Below, piece after piece: positions 14,109 through 25,054 of a DNA stretch of 64,000 bases. Positions within the stretch are counted from its first letter, which is position 1; each line of letters starts with the position of its first letter. Origin of the DNA: Saxidomus purpurata (taxonomy: Eukaryota > Mollusca > Bivalvia > Venerida > Veneridae); the NCBI GenBank assembly GCA_022818135.1, contig JAFMSR010000010.1:36425544-36489543 (forward strand), written 5' to 3'. Below the pieces are notes generated by a model. It was not told where the DNA came from and made no database searches. It saw only the letters and a list, made by a program, of their open reading frames with translations. A program made the position numbers and the translations under genes.

Positions 14109-14180
14109 CTAGATGTCCCCCCGGACAACACCTCGTTATATAAAAAAGTTTTTCCCCCTCCTCCCCCCAAAACCTTGACA

Positions 14181-14214
<34 letters not shown>

Positions 14215-16469
14215 TGTTCTGTTTTTTCTTTTTTGCAACATGTTTATTAAAATACTATAATATAAAAAATATACTTTTGTGTTTCAGAAGGCTCCCGGGC
14301 GTAACTGCCCCCTTATTCCGTAACGCGCCAAAATTTGCATTCTGATTGGTCACTTAACAAGTTGGTTAGCAACGTTCATACCCGGTTCAACATACTACGT
14401 TGAAAAAGAAAATTTTAGTTATGGCTATGACAGTTTTCATTATTGTAAGTGTGTATATTGCTGATTGATGTCTTTATTTAAAATCGTGATGGTAAGTTTG
14501 ATGTCTTTATTTAAAATCGTGATGGTAAGTTGGAACGGTAATATAACTTTAAATAAAATAATTTTCTTTCAGCCAGATGAAAGACTTTGCCAGATATGTC
14601 AGCTGAGTGGCCAGTTGTTGACCTGTGATAGCTGTAGGAATGTTTATCATTTACAGTGTTTAGCACCACCATTATATACACCTCCAATTGGTCAGTGGAG
14701 CTGTCCGAAATGTCAGGTAAACTTTAGTGAAGTCAATGTCTAATAATGAACCCTTCCATAATGTAATTTCCACTCCATGAGAGATGTTTAGCGACCTACC
14801 TAAGTGGTCAATGGTTAAAAGTTTGTTGACTTGAATCACTAAACCTCTCACCGGTCGAGGGCCATTTGTTGGAGCCCAGCTACAGGTCTGACATTCTATG
14901 TGAGAAAGTTTGCAGTTTCTTATAGAGGATGGGAGTCTAGAACTGTTTCTTCTCAGGAACAATAGCTAGATAAACTTTACTCTTTTTTTTTCACATTACC
15001 TCATCCTCTTGGAATTATTTTTAAAAAGCTAGCTGTATATGCTTAGAAGACTTTCTTCCAACGTGAAGCAACTTTAGTAGCACAAACCGTGCCAGTTGTA
15101 GTAAAAAATGCCAAACTTTGAAAGTGTAAAATTAACGTGGTGCCAATGATGCGTTAACCTCGCCTGTTTGTTGATGTCTGAGTATTTCTAACAAAAGAAT
15201 CAATTAAAAACTTTCCCATATGCATTTATTGTCGTTGGTAAAGTTGAATTTTGATTGGTATCAAAATCACTTGATTGATACCTGGTGTTGTGTTATTTAG
15301 TGACTTTATCTTTACTTGCTGATTGCAGGAATCTCATCAGAAAAACTCAGCCTTATCCCTGTCTGCTGTCAATATGTACATATCAAACAAAACAGGTAAG
15401 GCACTTTCAAAAAAATTCATAGATTTAAGAATTAACACGATCTGAGGACTTTTTAAGTTGTGCTTTCAATAGTGTCCGTAAATTTGTTTGCAAATATCCT
15501 TTTGAATAATTGTTTGTAAAATACACGTATCTGTTTATAAAAAAAACATAGTTATAAAAATTCTGCACACACAGAGCTGTTTACAGTTAACTACAACTAT
15601 TTAAGGTAAAGAAGAAGAAAAGAGAAAACTGCTGAAAAGAAGTGCTGAATTGTTACAAGAGAAAACCCACCTAGAAAACAGAACCAAACAACTCAATGAA
15701 ATATTAGCGGTATGTACACTAAGTTGATTATGCCTCTGCAGCGATCATTCCTTACATATATCTGTGTTGTCAGATCATAATCTGCACTGTTTGCTATTCT
15801 GTCAGTAAATTCGTCTATGAATAACTAATGGTGCCAATTTGAAAAGATACCACTCATTTCAATACTTAAATTGCAGTCTGCAGTGTTTTATTCTATCATT
15901 AAAACAGTTAAATCAAGTTTAATATATGTATGTATACAGTAAATTCTGTATATAAGGAACTCCCTGGGACCATTTAAATGTCTCTGAAGCATGTTATAGC
16001 CAATTAGCATTTTCATATTAGATAAAAAAGACAAAAAATCGGGCCTTGAAAATATGTTCCTTAATTCATTAGCAGTATCGGTAGTTGTTAAATATGGAGT
16101 TTACTGTATAGTTATTGTATACACTCATCCTTTAGTTTATACTAATTTATTTTAGCTCAATTGTGAAGAAAGCTTGAAGCTTATTGAGTCACTCTCGAGT
16201 CCGCTTCCTGGTAAAACCAGTACTGGTGTCATATGAGGAGGTACGGTCGTGACCCCAGTGGGGTTCAAACCGGCAACCTCCAGGATGAGCGGCAGACACC
16301 TTAACCTCTACACCACCACCCCACACATCCTTTGTTGATCTACATGTTTTTTGTTCTTTTTTTTCAGAGACAAGGCATGAAGAAGCAGGAACTGATAGAT
16401 ATCAATTTAAAAGCCAAACAATCTGTGGAAAATCTCAAGAACTTTGTGAAAACTGTACAATCTTCCTAA
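7097..16469 (+). CDS. PHF21A: PHF21A/BHC80-like PHD finger protein (14 coding exons, 401 aa)
   Basis: Vertebrate PHF21A (BHC80) is the LSD1-CoREST subunit whose PHD finger reads unmethylated H3K4. Exons: 7097-7159, 8064-8096, 8425-8490, 8842-8907, 9474-9620, 10386-10490, 11865-11916, 12352-12428, 12981-13041, 13391-13509, 14573-14716, 15329-15395, 15606-15709, 16368-16469. All are GT-AG and sum to 1206 nt including TAA. Residues 1-76 form the N-terminal coiled coil with the family motif HQKLV. Residues 173-210 contain the conserved [11 protein letters not shown] block. The PHD finger is residues 268-311, with ligands C269, C272, C281, C284, H289, C292, C307 and C310. The C-terminal coiled coil is residues 335-395 (KEEEKRKLL). 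The start is chosen because exon 1 aligns with the vertebrate N terminus. The protein is much shorter than the vertebrate one (over 600 aa): the Gln/Pro-rich middle and the AT-hook are not found. Repeats sit in introns 1, 3, 5, 6, 10, 11 and 13. Confidence 0.94.
7499..7553 (+). repeat. Exact 28-bp tandem duplication in intron 1
   Basis: GACTTACTAATTAACATTGC plus ATACAGCA occurs twice in a row, apart from the last base. Confidence 0.85.
8627..8760 (+). repeat. tRNA-Ser-derived SINE, family C, copy 1
   Basis: The head reads ATGGTAGAGTAGTTAAGG, then GGCTTGAAATCACT, a long variable arm and B box GGGTTTGAGCCC. The layout and TTGAAATC loop resemble tRNA-Ser(UGA). Related copies are at 14795-14965 and 28095-28195. 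It lies in intron 3 of the PHF21A-like gene. Confidence 0.65.
9712..9916 (-). repeat. tRNA-headed SINE, family B, copy 2
   Basis: Minus-strand head CCTTGGTGCAGTGGTAGCAC (A-box-like) and AGGGTTCAAT (B-box-like), followed by the body shared with 1190-1372. It lies in intron 5 of the PHF21A-like gene. Confidence 0.7.
10736..11688 (-). mobile_element. Tandem-core element, family D, copy 1 (Helitron-like, non-autonomous)
   Basis: The left end has hairpin AGCTCACCTGGC / GCCAGGGTGAGCT. The core has about five ~165-bp units, each with TTCAAATTATG and GGTCAAAATTGACC. The right end is GGGCCATCTTGGCCCTCTTGT. It is the reverse complement of the longer copy at 44014-45635. It lies in intron 6 of the PHF21A-like gene. 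Assignment to Helitron or pearl-type elements is inference from architecture; there is no transposase. Confidence 0.7.
13643..13985 (+). repeat. tRNA-derived SINE with A-rich tail (intron 10)
   Basis: The head reads GGTGGTCGAGTGGTTAATGC, an anticodon-like loop CTACCAA and B box GGTTCAAATCC. A ~250-bp body and a run of ten A's follow. The tail segment GTCTTGGCAAGTTCACC recurs inside both copies of the TAGGAGG element (54990-55095 and 61125-61215). Confidence 0.75.
14068..14213. repeat. Two long poly-C tracts (40 and 30 C)
   Basis: C runs at 14068-14107 and 14184-14213 in intron 10, with CCCC-rich text between. On the minus strand this is a G tract. Flanking text TTTTGTGTTTCAGAAGGCTC occurs on both sides (about 13999 and 14276), so the block may be a duplication or an assembly effect. 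Confidence 0.9.
14467..14532 (+). repeat. 33-bp tandem duplication carrying a splice-donor-like motif
   Basis: Two copies of GATGTCTTTATTTAAAATCG followed by TGATGGTAAGTT, just upstream of the PHD-finger exon. Each contains GTAAGT. Confidence 0.85.
14795..14965 (+). repeat. tRNA-Ser-derived SINE, family C, copy 2
   Basis: Head GTGGTCAATGGTTAAAAG, then GACTTGAATCACT and TTGGAGCCCAGC. It is degraded but collinear with 8627-8760. It lies in intron 11. Confidence 0.55.
15933..16110. mobile_element. Small inverted-repeat element (pogo/Tigger-like MITE)
   Basis: Ends TATACAGTAAATTC and GAGTTTACTGTATA are inverted, with TA at the edges. 178 bp, no ORF. It lies in intron 13. Confidence 0.5.
16139..16322 (-). 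repeat. tRNA-headed SINE, family A, copy 1
   Basis: Minus-strand head GGTGGTGTAGAGGTTAAGG and B box GGTTTGAACCCC. The body ends CACAATTGAGCTAAAATAAA. It is the reverse complement of 46519-46735. It lies in intron 13. Confidence 0.8.
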
Positions 16470-17389
16470 CAGAGGCCATGGAATACATACCCTTACAGTG
16501 GTTATAGTTGCTCGGGGATTCAACACTTTCCATAAGGGGCGGAGAGGACAATACTTTAGTTACATTTTTCAAAATCGCAATATGTAAGGGTCGGTACAGA
16601 TCGATTGTTTCTGACAAAAAGGTGCCTCAGTTACAAGTTTTACCATGTATTTTTGGCATTTTGCCAGTTGATCTCTCTCAAACATACCTGCCTGAAATTT
16701 TCGTAAAGCTGTTGTACAAGACGATAACTCCTGGATATCAATTTCACAGGATTGCGGGTACTCGATGAAATTATTTTTATACCAGTCTATAAGCAGCATT
16801 TGAAATATTGTTTGTGAACTAGTTCTGTGTGGTTTGTAATGTTATTAAGTGTTCAGTGACAATGTTTTGTCTTACAATTATCACCTGAACAATTTGTTTT
16901 GAGACCTGTGTTGTTCAATGTTGATCCGTTAGACTTGTCAGCAACTAGAACCTCCAAGGCAACGACGTCGGTGGCATTGTTGGAGATCTCTAATATGATT
17001 TTCACATACCAAACCTGAGCTTAATTATATTTTCTTACACATTTTGTTGTAATGTCGATTGTGATTGGTTACCATGGTTACAGGTTTTATATTTATGATG
17101 GTTCAATAGAAAATCAGATAAATTTAGATTGTAACGGGGTAGCATTGTGCATACATAGAGTTAAACATATTTGTGATTATGACATTTAGGACAGCATGAT
17201 TGCAAACTATTTATTTGTGATCATTAAAAACTGTACAGTGTATACTGTTTCAGGGCTCTCATTTACAAGCATATGGCCGTAAATTACGCCCAGAAATGAT
17301 TCCTGTATGCCGAAAATTGAAACCACAGATGTAAGCCAGACTTCCAGATTATTTTGAAATCGTCAAAATTTATTACCTCGGGCGTATAT

Positions 17390-17461
17390 ACTGTTTGTAC
17401 TTCTGATATTTGTGATGGTTCCATAACTGTACCATCACAAATATCTGAATTACCAAACAGT
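17390..17461 (+). other. Long imperfect hairpin, pre-miRNA-like
   Basis: Arms GATATTTGTGATGGT (17405-17419) and ACCATCACAAATATC (17431-17445) pair perfectly around an 11-base loop. Pairing continues with TTC/GAA past one T-T mismatch, and with ACTGTTTG/CAAACAGT past a 3x4 internal loop. That makes 26 bp in a 72-base fold. I do not recognise a known miRNA family. A MITE relic is the main alternative. Confidence 0.5.
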
Positions 17462-18223
17462 TTACCTGACGATATATTTTACATTCAGCATTAGAATCTC
17501 ACTTACATTTCATGTCTACATTTGTATATGAAATTAGGCCATTATGGTTAATGGTCAGGAATGAACTGGGGGATTGCACTTCATTTTTGTGAATTTGATT
17601 TTGAGTAGCACCTCCCTTTGGGCTGGCTAGTATACTGTTATGTTTTGTCTTGATGTTTGCTTTGATGATTTTGGGTATTTTACTGAGAAGATTTTAGGTG
17701 AGAGTATTTGCCAGTTCCAATACCCTCCTGTATTAGAAATGGCTTCTTGTTCAAGAAGTATAGAACTGAACCATAAACAAGAGAGGGTAATGCTGTAAGA
17801 ATTTAGATATATCTGTTTGAAGAGTAGTCTTTATATAAGTTAGAGACACGAATCCCATCTGAATGAATATTAGGGAATGAAATCTATGAAGAAACAAGAA
17901 ATTTAATATGTATTTTGTCTCGTCTTTTTGTCTCATATTTTGAGTTGATTGTCAATCAGTGAAGGTAATTGCCAACAATACTGGCCAGAATTGTGTTTAA
18001 AGGCTTTGAAAAAAGAAATGCAATTTTTTGTACAAAATAATGTTAACAGTTTTGTAACATGTGAACACAATGAATTTCCAGAAGTTTAAAAGTTACTTCA
18101 TTCATGATGATTTTTTTTGCCTTAATATAAACACATTTAACTGAAAACGAAAGTACTCGCTGAAAAGTGAGATTTGAAGTTTTAATATCCAATTCGTCCT
18201 GATTGTTTGTTCAATTTTCTGTA

Positions 18224-18310
18224 GCATCCGCTTATAAGACACACCCCCCTCGTTGCACTTCAATTTCGAGTCTCAAAAATGCGTCTTATAGTCGGAAACG
18301 GACGGTATTG
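18224..18310 (-). repeat. Fragment of a widespread small repeat (TATAAGAC / GTCTTATA ends)
   Basis: GCTTATAAGACACACCCCCC and GCGTCTTATAGTCGGAAACG are inverted halves ending in ACGGTATT. Similar text is common in invertebrate DNA as I recall it. No ORF. Confidence 0.4.
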
Positions 18311-19523
18311 TTTTCAGTGTTCATGTGTTATTTAATGTATCAATATGTCATGGTTTATCGTCATTTTATCCATCACTGTTTCAACTTGCATGTTTTAACT
18401 ATGAATCATACTCTCCAGATTAAAACTTGGCCATATGTTTAGTAATTTACTGGAGAAAGGGTTAATTATTTCGGGGACAAATGAGGAGGTTATACTTTTT
18501 AATTATCGGAATAGGACCTGTCTCTTGGTAGTTGTTGAAAATGGGAAAAAGAAAATGTTAATACGAGAAAAAGTAGAATTTTAGTAGTCATTGAAAATGT
18601 ACATCGGTGCTAAAAACTGCCATTATTATATTGATATACATGTATTTAAGTCAGTCATTTAGGTTTTAAAAACTGAATTGTTGAAGATTTCGTTTATGTT
18701 TTAGATATTTTCACTAAACTTTTGTCATTCCACTAGGCCTCGGACATTTTGGTATGAAGTTATATTCCGATGACCTTTTTTGAAGTTTGGAAGTCAGTGG
18801 GTAGAGTTTGCGTTACATTTACATTAATTTTTTAAGAAACGTCTTAAAGCTGCTCATTCACAGTTTAGGTTAAAAACAGTTAAAAAGAAGTCTCAAATTA
18901 ATATAATGAAAGAAAATAAACGTGAAAAATACCGATTTCTGCCAAAAATTCTTTGAAATTGCACTAAATTCAAAAGAGTTACATCGATTTGTGGTGCTTT
19001 GTATATTTTTGGCGCACATTTTCCTGTAACAGCTCTATTTCTATCAAGTTTATCTATTAATTTAAAGACATTAAAGACAATTTTTAACAAATTCAATTTT
19101 TCAGCAAAATCTGTGAGCGAGCAGCTTTTAAGTTTTTCAAGTAAAGACATGTAGGGTTTGTCTCTCAAAACTATTCTATCTACATTGAAAATAGTAGATA
19201 TAAAAACTGAACTAAGTTGAGTGTTCATCGCAAAACAGTCGTCTTAAGTAATATGAAATAGACAGACTTACAACTGTTTCAAGTTGAACCCTCATACTAG
19301 TTTTAATATAAACCCTCGATATTGTCTAGATGTTTGTTCACTTCTGTTGTGTTACTGTCTTTTTCTTTTAATGTACTTTTAAATTATGAGATTGTTTTGT
19401 TTCGTTTTATTTATTTACTTGAGGAAAAATACATACTTTTTATACATGTATGTTGTACTTTTTACAATGAAATATTGGTAGTTTATATTAATTTTTGATA
19501 CTAGATTGAAAATAAGTGTCAGA

Positions 19524-19529
19524 AATAAA
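19524..19529 (+). terminator. Candidate poly(A) signal of the PHF21A-like gene
   Basis: AATAAA followed within 10 bases by a GT-rich stretch (GTGTTCTGTG), a typical cleavage layout. It would give a 3'UTR of about 3 kb. Another AATAAA lies near 18913. Which is used cannot be told from sequence. Confidence 0.4.
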
Positions 19530-19805
19530 GTGTTCTGTGAAGATTAAGGTTTGTTTATTATCATTCAGCCAATTGACTGGGACATTGAAAACATGCTTTC
19601 AGTGATGTCTAGAATTTTATTTCTTAATTTTGTCTGAGCACAGCTGACCTAGAAGGATTGCTGAGTCAGCAGATACACTCTTAGTCACAATACCAGTACT
19701 TTGACATAAAAACTGTTGAAAGGCAGAGCGGAAGACATGGTTAGTGTGGAAAATGAAAAAGAAACATATCTGGTTTTGAGCTGTACAGAATAGATTACTT
19801 AATTT

Positions 19806-19890
19806 AGGTTCTTGGGGGGGATAGTGCGAGACATGGAACGTGTCTTAGTTCAAGAGACACCCCCTGGTTCTTTAACATTCTCATCTGAAA
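19806..19890 (+). repeat. Dispersed repeat piece (AGACACCCCCTGG type)
   Basis: Shares GATAGTGCGAGACATG and GAGACACCCCCTGGTTC with pieces near 4.6 and 5.1 kb. It sits in an otherwise featureless stretch. Confidence 0.4.
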
Positions 19891-20189
19891 GTCTAAATTA
19901 TTATTGTGGAGAAGTGGCGGATCGAACAGCTGATTCCTGGATTACCAGCCGAGCATGTTGCCTCAAGACCATTCAAGATCTGCTCCGTGTCAATGAACCT
20001 GCAATCAGCTTACTTGTGATTGCAAAGGGAATCAGGTAGTGACAGCACAAAAGAGTTGAGGTTATGTAGTCATTCTGTTATAAACTAAACATCTGTTACG
20101 CATTTAACATGTATCGTTGGTTTATAACAGATGTACATGCCCAGTGAAAGAGATTGCAAATACATGTACATGTAGTTATGAATGTAAAC

Positions 20190-20450
20190 AAATGAAGTCA
20201 AGGTCTACAAAAATGGTTCTCTAAATTGAGTGATATCTAGGATAATGGGTCATGGTCATCAAACAATGAAGTCAAGGTCTCCAAAAATGGTTCCCTAATT
20301 TTTGAGATGTCTCGGATATTGGGTCAAGGTCATCAAACATGGTTCTCTATTGGTGTCTTGGATAAGTTCATGGTTACCAAACATGGCTACATTGATTTGG
20401 ATAAAAAATTCAAGGTCATCAAAAATGGTTCTCTGTTGATATTGGGTGAT
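20190..20450 (+). repeat. Degenerate tandem repeat, ~75-bp unit
   Basis: About four units with AAGGTC..CAAAAATGGTTCTCT and GATATTGGGTCAAGGTCATC. Nothing else is seen between 19.9 and 22.0 kb. Confidence 0.6.
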
Positions 20451-22019
20451 TGAATGAATAAATAAGTGTCCCTTAAAGATTACCGTACTTAAATCTAGGT
20501 CCAAGATAAGCAATATATCTAAGTAATTGAAAATGCCTAACTATAAGATTTCTTAAACTGTTTTTCCTGTCTAATTCCATGACATGAATGAATAATGAAC
20601 TAAGCGTAGGCTGGAGTAATGATTTAAGAAATCAAGACATTTGTAAACGACTAACCACAGGAACAGACATTGATTAATAACAAGTTTACATGACCCATGC
20701 ATTATTAATTCTTTTAATGTGTGTTCATTATCACAAAACTACCTGATTAAAGTAAATGTGCTTTTATGGAAACTGTTTCGAGAACTGAGAAATGAATTCA
20801 AAACTGATAAAATATACCTTTTATAGGAAGCATATTGAGGGCTGATAAAGCCTCTGTATATTGTATGCTCTGACCTTGACATTTTACTGCTGACCTCAAA
20901 CTTTTTTTATGAGAAAATTATCAAAGAAACCAATTTTCAAGTGTTTCTTGCAAAAACAAAAGGCAATATTGAAAAAGAAAAAGTATATCGACTGACTGAC
21001 CTTAAATTTTCATCAAAGACACCGATAACACATTTTTTTCTTTTTTTGGCTAAACAATTAGTGTTGTGGAGTGTACCCACATTTAGTACAATTACCAAAC
21101 CCTGCAGAGTGGGGAAGAGTTTGCTGAACCCACTCAAACTACGTAGTGTACCAGCAGAGTGTGGAGAAGGGGGTGGGGGTTAGGCAATCACCTGTATAAA
21201 ACACTGTTCAGATATCTGTTCCTTCAACATTTCACAAAATTTTGATTTCACCTTAATGAAGTGACTACATCAGAAATGAATTTGTGTAAGTTGGAAGTCA
21301 TGAAACTGGAATAATGTATTCATGAAGTTGAAACTGTCAGCGCTTGAAGTTAAAATCATGAATTTATAAAGTCACAGAAGTGAATTGTGAATACAAAATC
21401 CTGAAATGTGAAATTTCGAAATATTTTTAAAATAACACCCACAGTCTTTTGTAGTGTAGGCCTTTTATTGCACAATTTCACAGGGTATGCATCGCTCTTT
21501 TCCGCATTTTAAGCTGTTAAATGACATGATCCCTTTCAAGACGAATTTAATGACATGCACGCAACTATTTCATACTGCCAGCTGCTACTTCTTTGCATCA
21601 AAACAACTAATTACACAGATGAAAGTCTATAAATCTGACTGATGATGAGACATTTTCAGTTATTGCATGTAGAATTAAGCAAGTATAATATAGTCTTGAC
21701 TGAAGATTGTTTCGTGGTAAACATTATATGTATAGCATTATTCATGTTACAGGGAATTTTTTACCTAATACCTTTGTCTTCAAACAACATCGCCTTAATA
21801 ACTACTTTTGTATTGCATGACAGTTGATGAAACTTTGCATAGATATTCCTTGGATCTGTTCTGTCAAAGTGGTGCAAAAATTTGCATAAATGTAAGTTAG
21901 TGGTATAATGCAATATTTCCTGTCCGCTCTGTATCTCTATGCCCTGGTAGGTAAGCATATTAAAATGTCACCGTCGTTCAATCTCCGTTACTGTCCATGT
22001 GTACGGGCTAACGATTCTT

Positions 22020-22645
22020 TATATCCCCTGAACACAAAGTGGTTTCAGCTTGTCTGTCCGTCCGTCTGTCTGTAGACCGAATCTTGTGGAAACTAAATCT
22101 CCAATACCCCTGGTCAGAATTTAATGATACTTCACACAATTGATAAGTACAATGCCTACGGTAGTTGTGCATAGTCGATGTTTCAGGTCTCTAGGTCAAA
22201 GGTCAAGGTCACAGGGGCTTGGTTTAGTAAAATCTTGTGGACGCTAAATCTCCGAAACCCCTGGTCAGAATTTAATGATACTACACACAAGTGATAAGTA
22301 CAATGACTAGTTGTGCATGGTCGATGTTTTGGGTCACTAGGTGAAAGGTCAAGGTCTCAGGGGCTCAAGATAGTAAATCTTGTGGACGCTTAATCTCCAA
22401 AACACCTGGTCAGAACTTAATGATACTTCACAGAAGTGACAAGTACAATGCCTAGTTGTGCATGGCCAATGTTTCGGGTCACTAGGTCAAAGGTCACATG
22501 GGCTCGAGATAGTAAAATCTTGTGCGCTTTTAATTTCCAAAACCCCTGGTCAGATACTTCACTGAAGCCTTAAGTTGTGCAGGTCCAATAATTAAAGCAT
22601 CAAATATTACATAAATTTTTTATACTGTGTCAGTGGGGTGTTCTA
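22020..22645 (-). mobile_element. Tandem-core element, family E, copy 1
   Basis: Three to four ~145-bp units with TCTTGTGGACGCTAAATCTCC and CCCCTGGTCAGAATTTAATG. Ends TATCCCCTGAACACAAAG and AGTGGGGTGTTC match, inverted, the copy at 50330-51250. One unit contains AGGTCAAAGGTCAAGGTCA at 22193-22211. Confidence 0.75.
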
Positions 22646-23096
22646 CATAATTTTGTGGTCATTTATTTCCCCTTTCCTTTTGTTGAGACTGTACCTAGTA
22701 TACACTGAATGACTTTAAAATAAATTGGCACAAATGTTCAGCACAGGGAGACTGTCATGCACAAGAACCAGGTCCAGTGACACCTTGATGGTAAAAGTCA
22801 CAGACCGAGACACAACTTCAGGGGCATTCGTCTATTACGAGCGACAGCTCATGGTAGTGCATGAACCAATTTCAATATACATGTATATTCACAGGATTGT
22901 AAATCATGTGATGAGGGTGTGTCATGCACAACACCCAGCCATCAACTCCCAAGGTCCAGGTCACACTTTGTTTTGATACCTTGGTTTTATAAAGATATAT
23001 CTACATTGTCTATCTGTACACATAAACAAAAATAAATGAGCTGTGACATTCACGTCATCCTGAACATTTTCAATGTTTTAACCTACACTTAAAAGT

Positions 23097-23242
23097 GCAG
23101 ACATGGTTCACGGACATTGTTTACCGGTACCTTTTCCACACCCTAAATGTGTGTACAACCTTCTTTATTGCAGACATGGTTCACGGACATTGTTTACCGG
23201 TACCTTTTCCACACCCTAAATGTGTGTACAACCTTCTTTATT
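23097..23242 (+). repeat. Exact 73-bp tandem duplication
   Basis: The block starting GCAGACATGGTTCACGGACA occurs twice back to back with no difference seen. The length is not a multiple of three, and no gene is affected. Confidence 0.9.
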
Positions 23243-24104
23243 GCTCCGATCTGGTAGAGGACTTCATATTGAATAGCAATACCTCATCAACTTGTTTAAT
23301 TAAAACAATCTGTGCCAAAAACCTCACAAGAATAATTTGTATGAAATATTCTCAATTTCCAAGGACAAAAGTTTTTTTTATAGTTTTCTCCAATATCTAT
23401 ATAATTGAAACTGCTCACCATAACTTGTTACGTTGTATCGGTGATAAAGTACTCTTGAAATTTTTTCAAATCTATAACTGATTCCTAGGCCTCTAATTAA
23501 TACTTTTTTTTCATAAACCAGTCTTTTAAAATAAGTTCAATATTCATTTCCTGGGCCTCTAACTAATACTTAGCAAGTGATTGAAGTCACTGCAGTCAAG
23601 TTCTTTTGATAGTGTATCACAAACCCACCACCTCTGGCCTAGAAGACCTGAACTAGCTGCATCAATGCAGATACATTAATTCAGTTTTCAACAGGGTTCT
23701 TGTTGTGACTCCTCAATGGCGATAAAAATACATATTTGATGACAATTCTTCTGTTTCGGCAACAAAAATATTTCAAAAAGGCATATATCCAAATTAAGAG
23801 TATCAAAAATGTATGCACAGAAGAAACAAGATAACCGTAGATTTATACACACACAAAACAAGACAAATGTAAAATTATGCTCACAAGAATCAAGACAAAC
23901 ATATCAACAATAACCTTTTATTTCAAACAATATTTTTTTCTTCAGTACACGATTTGTTCATAAAGTTACGCTAGAACATTTACATTGGTTCATCATACAT
24001 AATATACAATCAACAATAATAAAATTGTAAGTAGTTATAATAAGCAAGTATCACATTGAGGCTGGTAAATATATCACCAATAACTACTGACTAAAGTGAG
24101 AACC

Positions 24105-24650
24105 AGAGAACAATTCCCACATATACTTGTGTAGTTAGTAATACTTTGTGCCTACTTTTGTCCGTAGATAAAAAATCCCAGTAAGATCCAGAATGGACCT
24201 CAAATTTTACGTTATAGTCTGTACTTGTGTTGTTAGTAATACATGTATGTAACGTGCCTACTTTAATTAATAGAAAGTAACCCAAGTAGACCCAGGATGG
24301 AATAACGTGTGATATCAATACCCGTGTAGTTACTAATAATATGATGTGCCTATATTTGGACCAGGATCAAAACCCAAGTAGATTCAGAATGGACCTCGTA
24401 TTTTACATAACATTAGCACTTGTGTACTTAGTAATACAATGTGTGACTATTTTTGTTCATATATAGTAACTCTCGTAGATCCAGAATGGACCTAAAACTT
24501 TATGCTATATTGTTACTTGAATGTGTGTTTAGTATGGTCATACATTGCGTGCACATTTATGTTTACTGACGATAACCCCCGAAGATACTGAATTGACCTC
24601 CAATTTTATGTCTCAAATCTATAATCATGTACATTCCAAACTACCTCAAA
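24105..24650 (+). repeat. Degenerate tandem repeat, ~125-bp unit
   Basis: Four or more units containing CCAGAATGGACCTC, TTAGTAATACA and GTGCCTA. It stands about 400 bp before the 34-bp minisatellite. Confidence 0.65.
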
Positions 24651-25054
24651 TTCTATATCTCAAATGTAAATTCAAAACTTGTTAAAAGATATTTTAATTC
24701 AGCAAAACTTTCATGTTTTTTTGGAAGATCATTAATCAAAGTGATACATTAATACATTTTATATCTAAAACATGTATCATGCATTAGTACACATACAAAA
24801 ATCCTTGTCTGATACCTTAAATTTTGGCAGGTTTTTGAAACGAAGGACTCCTATGAACTAGTATGTTCTTTGAGTTAGACTTTAACCCAGAAGAGCTGAA
24901 TAAATTAAGCAGACTGGTACCATCACATGTACAATATATATTCTGGTTTCTTTACAAAATTGCACGAAGTCACAAAATGTTCATGACATGCATATCAACA
25001 AAATCTTTTTTACTAGTGTGAGTTCTATTTCTTTATACCCTTTTACACTCTAAA

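Larger units (their letters stand above)
16470..19545 (+). other. Probable 3'UTR and downstream region of the PHF21A-like gene
   Basis: No coding exon is seen after TAA at 16467-16469. The stretch is AT-rich, mostly unique in this window, and ends with a good poly(A) signal. It contains a strong hairpin (17390-17461) and a small dispersed repeat (18224-18310). Extent of transcription is inferred. Confidence 0.45.

Noticed and set aside
14008..14241. Poly-glycine ORFs on the minus strand
   Set aside because: They are translation of the poly-C tracts in an intron.
8627..14965. tRNA-like heads as functional tRNA genes
   Set aside because: Acceptor stems do not pair, loops are altered and bodies continue into shared SINE sequence.
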